Shown: positions 1 to 6,946, numbered from the stretch's first letter. The stretch is DNA of 7,240 nt from an uncultured bacterium (GCA_938092125.1 CALKMQ010000109.1:1-7240); one strand, 5' to 3'. Notes: generated from the sequence alone by a model not told the origin. Made by a program: numbers and translations.

Positions 1-1741
1 TTGTAATTCCTGTCTTCGCTGTATTCGCTGTAATTGCCGAAGCTTGAGATGTCGTAATACCTGTCTTTGCTGTATTCGCTGCAACAGCAGAGTTTGCCGC
101 TACTAAATCATCTGTATAACCAACCTTGGCTGTGTTTGCTGTGATCGCAGAAGCTTGATCTGTTGTAATTCCTGTCTTTGCTGTATTCGCTGCAACAGCA
201 GAGTTTGCCGCTACTAAATCATCTGTATAACCAACCTTAGCTGTATTTGCTAAAATCGCAGAAGCTTGAGATGTCGTAATACCTGTCTTTGAATCCAACT
301 GCGTCTGAATGTTTGAAGTAACGCCATCAACAAAATTTAATTCTACTCCTGTTGCTGTTAAACTTGTTCCACCTATATCAAGTGTTCCTACAACAATTCC
401 ACTATCTATAACTACTTGATTAGCCGATAATGTAGTTAAATCAATATTTTCTGCTGTTAGGTTTGTTACTCCTGTAATAACTCCTGCATCCACATTTATT
501 GAGCCATCTAATAGAATCGAAGAGCCTACAGCTGGAGTTAAATTTATCCCACCAGTAGAGGTAGTAATCGTAACAGCAGCATCACCCGGCGTTAAATCAT
601 CTGATTTAATTGAGCTTGCTGAAACACCAGTGATACCAGAACCATCACCCATAAACATACCAGCAAACGATTCTGCATTGACTGTACCTGCAGCGTTAAT
701 ATTCCTTAGACCAAAAATATCTTTCTCACTATCAACCACTAGTGCTCTTGCAGGAGAGGCTTGCCCATGTACTACACTATCTAGAACATTTAATTCATCA
801 TTAGATAAAGCTATATTACCATTATAAATTTTTAATCCATCTTCTGTAGTTAATGATGTGAAATTTGCAGATGAGGGCACTGAATTCCCGATTGGAGTTG
901 CATTAATTTCACCATCTGAAATAGTTAAATCATTTTTAATAAATGAATCTTCTATTCTAGAACCCTGCCATACCCCCGAATTAATTGTTCCAACTTTGTC
1001 AATTAGCTGATCATTTCCAGTAGTAATAATTGTTCCACTTGTGTTAGGAATCATAATTTCATTATCGGATGTTGGATCTTGAATTTTTAATGATACTTGA
1101 AATTCATTATTATTATCTCCCTCAAAAACAATAGGTCGAGATCCACTTAAGACACCAATTGAATCAGCTAATATTCCTGTCAGCCCAGAAGCGCTTCCTA
1201 TAAAGACATCAGCTATTAATGTATCTGGTATATTTTTTAGATCTCTATACTCTCCAGATAATGAAACAGAAGGTAAGTCCTCTGTCCGAGTATATCCTTT
1301 TGCGAAGTAAGAAGTATCTGAAATAATAGAATAAAATACAGAGGTCATTTCTTGCCTCGGCTCCAGAACACTCCCCCCAACTTCGACTTCTAAAAATGCA
1401 TTAGCGGGAATTTTATTAATTTCATTATAAACACCAACAGTAGCTGATAAGAGACCATCATTTATAAAGATTATTTGAGATTCTTCCCAAAAAGGCTCTC
1501 CGCCTTCTAGCAAATTATATAATCGAAACTTCACGTTGTACATTCTATCGTCAGCTGGTCGGCCATTATCTTTTGTCAATATGCCTTGATAAGAAACTTT
1601 TCTAGGAACCGCTGCTACAGAAGTGCTTTCGTTTTTGACTTTAAGAATTTCTGTTTTATTAGAAATTTTAATTTCATTATTTTTATTTTGAGCTAGCAGC
1701 GGTATCAAAAATATAGCTGCTATGTAAGTTAGTTTTTTCAT
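1..1741 (-). CDS. Secreted tail-fibre-like repeat protein, C-terminus missing
   Basis: This frame is open without a stop from an ATG at 1739-1741 to the window edge, giving 580 residues and no C-terminus. Residues 1-17 are a signal peptide (MKKL, hydrophobic core, LLA) with predicted cleavage before Gln18. Residues 46-137 form a globular head with the pattern VSYQGILT, then FRLYN, GG, FW and an LLSATVG turn; I know this pattern from exported proteins of FCB-type bacteria. Modules found in phage tail fibres and related surface proteins follow: SGEYRDLKNIPD (162-173), GTINSGVWQGS (251-261), ATPIGNSVPSSANFTSL (281-297), LVVDSEKDI (334-342), GDGSGITGV (365-373) and ELNFVDGVTSNIQTQLD (467-483). 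From residue 486 it becomes alternating NTAK repeats. No cysteine occurs in the visible part. An adhesin or surface fibre is the likely role. Proteins of this style often end in a chaperone/peptidase S74-type domain, which would lie outside the window. The reading frame is certain, the exact function is not. Confidence 0.88.
   Translation of the reverse strand, partial: MKKLTYIAAIFLIPLLAQNKNNEIKISNKTEILKVKNESTSVAAVPRKVSYQGILTKDNGRPADDRMYNVKFRLYNLLEGGEPFWEESQIIFINDGLLSATVGVYNEINKIPANAFLEVEVGGSVLEPRQEMTSVFYSIISDTSYFAKGYTRTEDLPSVSLSGEYRDLKNIPDTLIADVFIGSASGLTGILADSIGVLSGSRPIVFEGDNNNEFQVSLKIQDPTSDNEIMIPNTSGTIITTGNDQLIDKVGTINSGVWQGSRIEDSFIKNDLTISDGEINATPIGNSVPSSANFTSLTTEDGLKIYNGNIALSNDELNVLDSVVHGQASPARALVVDSEKDIFGLRNINAAGTVNAESFAGMFMGDGSGITGVSASSIKSDDLTPGDAAVTITTSTGGINLTPAVGSSILLDGSINVDAGVITGVTNLTAENIDLTTLSANQVVIDSGIVVGTLDIGGTSLTATGVELNFVDGVTSNIQTQLDSKTGITTSQASAILANTAKVGYTDDLVAANSAVAANTAKTGITTDQASAITANTAKVGYTDDLVAANSAVAANTAKTGITTSQASAITANTAKTGIT
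2..286 (-). repeat. In-frame 51/60-base alternating repeats of the fibre gene
   Basis: Two repeat units alternate in the coding direction. Unit A is 17 residues, starts TGITT and ends in ITANTAK or ILANTAK. Unit B is 20 residues, starts VGYTDDL and ends in VAANTAK. The order is A (236-286), B (176-235), A (125-175), B (65-124), A (14-64), then a further A that leaves the window at base 2. The combined A+B period is 37 residues or 111 bases. Bases 60-127 and 171-238 are identical over 68 bases, so the last duplication is recent or is kept uniform by recombination. The last two visible units are A followed directly by A, so the alternation is broken there. Each unit carries the (I/V)xxNTxx pattern of trimeric coiled coils. 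Confidence 0.93.
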
Positions 1742-1747
1742 GATACT

Positions 1748-1753
1748 CTCCTC
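1748..1753 (-). promoter_or_regulatory. Strong Shine-Dalgarno site of the fibre gene
   Basis: On the minus strand GAGGAG (within TGAGGAGAGT) lies six bases before the ATG at 1739-1741. This fixes the fibre gene start and fits the signal peptide that follows directly. It is the only textbook Shine-Dalgarno sequence among the four gene starts in this window. The fibre message may therefore be translated efficiently even if it is transcribed together with the genes upstream. Confidence 0.8.
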
Positions 1754-1782
1754 ATTAAAAACGATTGTTTATTAATTTTAAA

Positions 1783-3837
1783 TTAAAATGGAAAATCTGG
1801 TGGTGTGTCTAATGACTTTGAATTTTCAGCAATAGATTGAATTGCTTGAGTCGTCGCAACCATTAAAACTGCAAAAAGAACAGGTCTATCTTTAAAGTAA
1901 GTCGCTGCATTTTTATTTATTTTTTTAAAGCTTTCTTTAACTGATATTTTTTGTCTAGGAGCGAATCCTTTTAAGAGCTTGGGTAACATTGAAAGCAAAT
2001 AAGGTTCCAAAGCTGATATACCATCATCTTGAATTAAATACATTGGGGTCATAAAGTTCTCATTCCCTAAAAATTCATATTTTTCTTTAATATCAATACA
2101 TATTAAAGAGTTATCAAGCATTTGAGAGACATAAATACTCTGATCTTTACCAACTCTCACACTTGACATATTTGTTAGTTTAAGGTCAGCAGAATTAACA
2201 TAACCATCAGGCGAAGCAATATTTCCTCCACCAGCAATCTTAATTAAAAGATTTTCAGAGTCCATATACCTAATGAGCCCTCTTCCTTTTTCAGCAATGT
2301 ATAGCTTACCGGAATCGTCAAAATCAATGGACACCGGGTAAAATAGTTGGGCTTCTTTTGCTGGTATTTTATTTCCTTTAAGTCCAGCCCCTTTTTTAAA
2401 GCCAGCTATCACCTCAACCTTTTTACTATTTATAATTTTAAATACTTGCTCAAGATGAGGACTTACAACAAAAAATTTTCCATCACTATCTACAGCTAAA
2501 TCAGTCATGCCCTCAACGATTCCAGGTTCTAAAATTGTTGAGACTCTACCATTTGAAGATATTTTTCTTATTGATTGATCACCTTCGCACAATACCGCTA
2601 TAGAACCATTGCCTAAATATCTTATTGATGTTGGCTTAATAATTTTTGGGGATGAATTTTCATCTGCTATTTTTTGATACTTGCCATCCATCATACTGAT
2701 GATTCTATTATTATCTTTATCTGAGAAATAGATTTTTCCATCTGCACCAATATCCAAGCCCGATAAGTTCGATAATTCTTTATTATAGATTTTCCCCGCA
2801 ATGACTTCTTCTAATTTTTGATCTAAACCAAGTTTATAAACATTATTATTATTGCCACTTGTTATGAAAAGATCATTATTACTTATCGAAATAGCGTTTG
2901 GAAGCTTTGTTTTATTAGCATCTTTAGGGTTGACAGGGACAGAAAATCCTGACCATGAATATTGAGTATTTTTTTGAAGATATTCATCCGGCTTATAAAA
3001 GTTCATGACAAGTGAACTATGTTTACTAAAAGTCCACGTCAATACGTGGGTAGCTTTGAGCATAATCGCGTTTTGAGCGGCACACGAATCTGTTTCACAA
3101 ACATCATTATATTTAGACTTCAATGCCGCTTTTGTAAGGTTACTTTTTTTAATAGTATACAACGTATCGGCAATGTAGGCACTTGGATCAATAATATTAT
3201 CCATTCCTAAATTTTTCAAAATATTATAAATCATTCCATTGATTGCTGATGAATTCATTGAAGCACTACTTTGAGAGGTGATTGATTGAATAGATATCGA
3301 AATGTTGTTTTCTTTTTTAATAGATTTAGTTCCTTTTTCCGGATAATCATCATTTTTGTCCACTATCTGGGATGAATCTGGCATTATTGTACTAATTGTA
3401 AATGAATCGCTAGAGGTTAATCCTCCCGGGTCCTTTACAGTCAAATTAATAGTATGTTTTGATCCAATTGGTAAAAAGTCAGGCAAGTCTACTAAAAAGG
3501 ACCTGGTATAAGTTTCTATAGATTTTATTGAATTGTCTTTAAGGTTTGTATAAATCACCAATCTATCTGTTTTATCATATTTATAGTTTTCTTCAAAAAT
3601 AAAAGAAGGTGGAAAAGACCATATGTATTGCAATAAATCTTCATCAGGATCTTCAGATTTTTCCCCTGACAGAGTTATTGTAGCACCAGGGAAAGTTTGA
3701 ATATTTTTACCGGTAATAGCGGTGGGTGCTTTATTTTTTTTCTTCTTATTTTCAAGTTTTTTTGTCTCAATGTTTTGCGAAAAAACAAATCCCAAAAAAA
3801 AGAAGAAATATAAAATTATAAGGTTAAAATTTTTCAT
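1783..3837 (-). CDS. Secreted PKD / six-bladed NHL-type beta-propeller protein
   Basis: A complete 684-residue exported protein. Residues 1-20 are a signal peptide with a Phe-rich core (VFS, cleavage before Gln21). A Lys-rich linker follows (27-36). Residues 37-150 are a PKD-type beta-sandwich: APTA, a GATITLSGEKSEDPDED stretch, YIWSFPP, and a closing HTINLTVKDPGGLTSSDSF. Residues about 180-285 resemble a diverged CsgG/TolB-N-type domain, with CETDSCAAQNAIMLKATHVL at 247-266. Six NHL-like blades follow at about 313-348, 358-391, 400-435, 443-481, 499-536 and 554-586, each with a 'DGKIYFSD'-like core and a closing strand. The C-terminus has a short hydrophobic helix (652-666) and ends in PDFPF. 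No catalytic residues are evident. A binding or scaffold role at the cell surface or in the periplasm is inferred. The ATG has only a weak AAGAG at 3846-3850. The stop lies 41 bases before the fibre gene, and the start is 50 bases after the DCC-LMF gene. Confidence 0.9.
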   Translation of the reverse strand: MKNFNLIILYFFFFLGFVFSQNIETKKLENKKKKNKAPTAITGKNIQTFPGATITLSGEKSEDPDEDLLQYIWSFPPSFIFEENYKYDKTDRLVIYTNLKDNSIKSIETYTRSFLVDLPDFLPIGSKHTINLTVKDPGGLTSSDSFTISTIMPDSSQIVDKNDDYPEKGTKSIKKENNISISIQSITSQSSASMNSSAINGMIYNILKNLGMDNIIDPSAYIADTLYTIKKSNLTKAALKSKYNDVCETDSCAAQNAIMLKATHVLTWTFSKHSSLVMNFYKPDEYLQKNTQYSWSGFSVPVNPKDANKTKLPNAISISNNDLFITSGNNNNVYKLGLDQKLEEVIAGKIYNKELSNLSGLDIGADGKIYFSDKDNNRIISMMDGKYQKIADENSSPKIIKPTSIRYLGNGSIAVLCEGDQSIRKISSNGRVSTILEPGIVEGMTDLAVDSDGKFFVVSPHLEQVFKIINSKKVEVIAGFKKGAGLKGNKIPAKEAQLFYPVSIDFDDSGKLYIAEKGRGLIRYMDSENLLIKIAGGGNIASPDGYVNSADLKLTNMSSVRVGKDQSIYVSQMLDNSLICIDIKEKYEFLGNENFMTPMYLIQDDGISALEPYLLSMLPKLLKGFAPRQKISVKESFKKINKNAATYFKDRPVLFAVLMVATTQAIQSIAENSKSLDTPPDFPF

Positions 3838-3887
3838 TCGATTTACTCTTATTTAAATGTTAAAAATTTGAAGAATTTATTACAATA

Positions 3888-5987
3888 CTATCGAAGTTCA
3901 ATTATAAAAGCAGATTTTTCGATATCTCTTTTCATCCACCAATCACTTGAATTTTTACTATCATGATTAAAAGTAAAAAGACTTAAACTAACTTTCATTC
4001 TAATTATTTCAAGATTATCTTTAATTCTATAATTATGAAAAACGGTCGATTCCTTATTGATTAAATCAGACAAAAACATAGCAAACCAATAAGAGTGTCC
4101 TAAATAACTATTTAAGCTTGAACTTAAACGATTCAAATAACTGTTTCTTTCAGCTGGGGGCAATGTTTTAAGTATCTTTTTAGCCTTCTCACTTAAAAAT
4201 TCATCAATAGAAATATTAGAAAGTTTTAATTTTTTTGAAACCATCGTGGATAAAAAATTTTGATAAGAAGATGATAAAAACGGATCAGATAAAAGCTTTT
4301 CATAATAAAGCGCTTCAAACCAAATTTGCCAATCTACTCTAGGCATATGAGGGAAAAAAAAAGCGGGTTTTTTTTTAATTTTATTAGGCTTATAATCAAA
4401 ATCAATTGGAACCCACAGACTGTCTTCATATTGTAATTCAATTTGAAATTCTGGCCTAGTTTTAGTCATTACTCTAAAAAGACCATAAGAATTAATTGAT
4501 CTAGAAGTTTGAGAAAAATCTAATAGTTTTTGTTCTAGAACTGAGACTTTTTCATTCAGGTCTGAACTCGATAATCGATTACCATTAAAGTCTCTTCCTA
4601 TAAATATAACAAAAGAATAAACAAATAATATTAAAACAAGAAAACTTAAACCTCGTTTTACTTTTTTAAATACCATATAATTTTTAAGATATCGTTTACT
4701 ATTAACTACCGAAACAAAATTAAATTTTCTTAAATACTGGTCATCAAGAAGAGAAATGCAGAGCGTGATTGTCAATAAATTAAAAAAACCATAATTACCT
4801 GAAAGAATAATCAAAAATTGGAATAATATTAATGAAATAGCTGCTATTCTTCGCATCCTCCTTGGTAATAAGATGAAAAACGGAATAATTAGTTCGCATA
4901 CATACGTAAAAAAAAGTGCGATTTTATCGATTACCGCTGGCAGCGCATCAAAATAATAACTTAACCATGAGGGGATAGGTTGAGTCCAAAAATGATATTC
5001 CAATGCTGTTAAGTCTCTCCAAGCATTTGAACCATCAACATCAAAAAACGTGAATTTCACTATACCTGATTGAAGCATTAATTTCATAATTAATAACCAC
5101 AATAGCCACCTTCCAATAGTAGGCGGCGGTTCAATATTATCTTTTTTATCGAAAACTCTCCAAGGCACAAAAAATATTGAAATCAGGTAAACTTCTAATA
5201 GCAAAGCATCCCATTGAAAATTCAAAAATGGTTCAGAAACTGAAGCTATTGACAAGTAAGAAACCCATGATAATAAAATTGACACATGCGGGACCAAACC
5301 AATCGCCAGAGACAATGAAGAAATAAAGCCTATCATCAAAACTATATTTAACCATAAGTCTGAGTTATGAAGCCATAATAGCGTTGGCTTAGCAATCCAT
5401 TTAGATGTGTCTAAATCAGATTTAATAATAAATGATTCTATTTGAGTTAAATTTTCAAAAAAAGGAACTATTCCATTTGAACCAATAATTAAGTCAGCCT
5501 GGATCCAAAATGACAGAAATGATGCAACACCAACTAGACCAAGCATTCTACCAAAGATCCATGAACTAATTTTGTAAGAATCTGGCATAAAATTATCGCC
5601 AAAAAGCATGCGACTAAAAAACCCAAACAGCCTTCTATTTTTTGCTATACAACTATAAAAAAACTCAGACACCTTTGAAACAAGTCTAAAATTTTCATAA
5701 AGTTTTTTTGGCCATTTTTTACCAATCACATTAAAAAAGTTAAAAATAGCTTCAGCGCCACTTGTTACACTAGTTGAGGTAAAAAAAACTACAGATTTTT
5801 CATAATCTAATTTTGGAGCTTTTGGATACTTATTATGCAAAGACTGAAATGGAATAAATTCTACAACACCATCGGAACTTGCTTCAAATCGTTCCGCAAA
5901 TTTTCTACAAAATTCACAATCACCATCCCAAACCATAATTGGTTTTTTTGGAAAAAATTTCAGTTTATGTTTTTTAATGAAAGACAA
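3888..5987 (-). CDS. DCC1-like oxidoreductase fused to lipase maturation factor (LMF1-like) membrane protein
   Basis: A 699-residue two-part protein. Residues 17-125 match the DCC1-like (DUF393) thiol-disulfide oxidoreductase family: MVWDGDCEFC with the redox CxxC at Cys24 and Cys27, then a thioredoxin-like fold ending in a helical stretch. From about 130 the chain matches the lipase maturation factor family: about nine hydrophobic segments (roughly 141-166, 208-232, 233-250, 259-280, 292-311, 352-375, 378-396, 398-415, 446-464) and the family signatures NFQWDALLLE (256-265), WRDLTALEYHFWTQPIP (323-339), GNYGFFNLLT (397-406), SYGLFRVMT (500-508) and PHMPRVDWQIWFEAL (546-560). In vertebrates LMF1 helps secreted lipases fold in the ER; the bacterial role is not established. 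The longest frame starts at a TTG (5985-5987) with no Shine-Dalgarno. An ATG at 5934-5936, immediately before the VWDGDC motif, is a plausible alternative giving 682 residues. Confidence 0.93.
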   Translation of the reverse strand: MSFIKKHKLKFFPKKPIMVWDGDCEFCRKFAERFEASSDGVVEFIPFQSLHNKYPKAPKLDYEKSVVFFTSTSVTSGAEAIFNFFNVIGKKWPKKLYENFRLVSKVSEFFYSCIAKNRRLFGFFSRMLFGDNFMPDSYKISSWIFGRMLGLVGVASFLSFWIQADLIIGSNGIVPFFENLTQIESFIIKSDLDTSKWIAKPTLLWLHNSDLWLNIVLMIGFISSLSLAIGLVPHVSILLSWVSYLSIASVSEPFLNFQWDALLLEVYLISIFFVPWRVFDKKDNIEPPPTIGRWLLWLLIMKLMLQSGIVKFTFFDVDGSNAWRDLTALEYHFWTQPIPSWLSYYFDALPAVIDKIALFFTYVCELIIPFFILLPRRMRRIAAISLILFQFLIILSGNYGFFNLLTITLCISLLDDQYLRKFNFVSVVNSKRYLKNYMVFKKVKRGLSFLVLILFVYSFVIFIGRDFNGNRLSSSDLNEKVSVLEQKLLDFSQTSRSINSYGLFRVMTKTRPEFQIELQYEDSLWVPIDFDYKPNKIKKKPAFFFPHMPRVDWQIWFEALYYEKLLSDPFLSSSYQNFLSTMVSKKLKLSNISIDEFLSEKAKKILKTLPPAERNSYLNRLSSSLNSYLGHSYWFAMFLSDLINKESTVFHNYRIKDNLEIIRMKVSLSLFTFNHDSKNSSDWWMKRDIEKSAFIIELR
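4354..4376. repeat. A9-GCGGG-T9 perfect inverted repeat inside the DCC-LMF gene
   Basis: On the plus strand nine A residues, the spacer GCGGG and nine T residues follow one another, giving a perfect 9-base inverted repeat. On the coding strand this encodes the KKKPAFFF stretch at about 538-545, just before the conserved PHMPRVDW of the LMF C-terminal region. A hairpin of only A:U pairs would be weak, and it sits inside a conserved coding region, so I do not call it a terminator. Both homopolymers are prone to polymerase slippage and sequencing error, but the frame continues correctly on both sides. Confidence 0.85.
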
Positions 5988-6002
5988 TGAAAAATCTAAA
6001 AA

Positions 6003-6908
6003 TCAACTTTTATATACTGATTTGTAATTATTGTATAATTGTTCAATTATTCCATCAGCGAGACCAGATTGAGGAACAACGATTTTTTGGGATTTTGACC
6101 ACTTCATACAATTTAAATATATTCCCCCGGCAGGAATAATCACATCAGCGCGGTCAGGCCTAAGACCAAATGTAGTAATACGCTGATGGTAATCTTTAAC
6201 TTCGATTTTTTTTAATAAAATTTTAATACCCTTATAATGAACATTTTCTCCTTTTTTCTTTCCTAACATAGAAGCAATCTTGTTAATGTTTCCACCACTG
6301 CCAATTGACTTAATGCCAGTGATCGAGTCCGTATTACTTTTTATCCAATCTTTCATATCATTCCAAGATTTCTTTCTAACCCTGCCCTCTAATAATCTAA
6401 CTGATCCAATTGAAAATGATTTAGAACTTTTGATTTGACCATTAACAATAGATGTTAGCTCAGTACTGCCACCTCCTACATCAATGTGCAAATAACTTTT
6501 TTCTTTTTTTAAGTACTGGTTAATATTCTTTGATAAAATCATTTCTGCTTCTTCAGCGCCACTAATTATATCAATTTTTATACCTGATTTTAACTCCACA
6601 ATTCGAGCTAGATCTACTCCGTTTTTGGCATTTCGCATCGCAGCAGTAGCGCAAGCTCTGTAGTCCATTGGATCATATGCATCCATTAAGTTCTTGAAAC
6701 CAATCATTGTATTTAAGAACTTTTTGCAATTTTTTTCTGAAATTTCGCCAACATTAAATGAGTCTTTGCCTAATCGAAGAGGCATTCGAATTAATGATTC
6801 TTTTATTAAAAAAGGCGGTTTTAATTCATTTTCAATTATTCTTGAAAATAAAAGTCTAATAGCGTTACTACCAATATCAATTGCGGCAAAACGAAGACTT
6901 GAATTCAT
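6003..6908 (-). CDS. Ppx/GppA family phosphatase, short form
   Basis: A 301-residue cytoplasmic enzyme of the ASKHA (actin/Hsp70/sugar kinase) fold family that hydrolyses inorganic polyphosphate and/or the 5'-phosphate of pppGpp. Visible motifs are the phosphate-1 loop AAIDIGSNAIRLLF (8-21), ACATAAMRNAKN (85-96, normally ATSALRDAxN), the acidic ISGAEEAE (115-122) that carries the expected catalytic Glu, the phosphate-2 loop HIDVGGGSTEL (141-151), SIGSGGNINKIA (201-212), LRPDRADVIIPAG (249-261) and the C-terminal SGLADGIIEQL (281-291). The length equals the two N-terminal subdomains only; the C-terminal HD-like domain of E. coli Ppx (about 500 residues) is absent, as in many short homologues. 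The sequence cannot distinguish polyphosphatase from pppGpp hydrolase. No Shine-Dalgarno precedes the ATG at 6906-6908, but the family match begins at residue 6, so the start is sound. The stop lies 15 bases before the DCC-LMF frame. Confidence 0.95.
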   Translation of the reverse strand: MNSSLRFAAIDIGSNAIRLLFSRIIENELKPPFLIKESLIRMPLRLGKDSFNVGEISEKNCKKFLNTMIGFKNLMDAYDPMDYRACATAAMRNAKNGVDLARIVELKSGIKIDIISGAEEAEMILSKNINQYLKKEKSYLHIDVGGGSTELTSIVNGQIKSSKSFSIGSVRLLEGRVRKKSWNDMKDWIKSNTDSITGIKSIGSGGNINKIASMLGKKKGENVHYKGIKILLKKIEVKDYHQRITTFGLRPDRADVIIPAGGIYLNCMKWSKSQKIVVPQSGLADGIIEQLYNNYKSVYKS

Positions 6909-6946
6909 TATATTATAATTTTAAAAATCAAAATGAGATAAAGTTT

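Noticed and set aside
1..290. CRISPR-like appearance of regularly spaced near-identical repeats
   Set aside because: The repeat is an uninterrupted in-frame 111-base coding period without unique spacers. It encodes TGITT...NTAK and VGYTDDL...NTAK units of one protein.
630..827. Plus-strand open frame of 65 codons
   Set aside because: It lies wholly opposite the fibre gene, whose minus-strand frame has recognisable modules. The plus-strand translation shows no family features.
1742..1782. A+T-rich palindromic-looking stretch between the propeller and fibre genes as a terminator
   Set aside because: It has no G+C-rich stem and no proper U-tract; only short TTAATT/AATTAA-type symmetry is present.
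3019..3210. Plus-strand open frame of 63 codons
   Set aside because: It is antisense to the central domain of the propeller protein and resembles no family.
3868..3885. TTGTAA at 3880-3885 with TAACAT 17 bases downstream, as a promoter for the propeller gene
   Set aside because: Each hexamer matches only four of six consensus bases in very A+T-rich DNA, and the sigma-factor consensus of the host is unknown.
6912..6917. TATAAT on the minus strand before the phosphatase gene
   Set aside because: It ends only three bases before the ATG, so transcription would begin inside the gene. In A+T-rich sequence this hexamer is expected by chance.
6694..6918. Plus-strand open frame of 74 codons
   Set aside because: It is antisense to the start of the Ppx/GppA phosphatase, which has clear motifs in the other strand.
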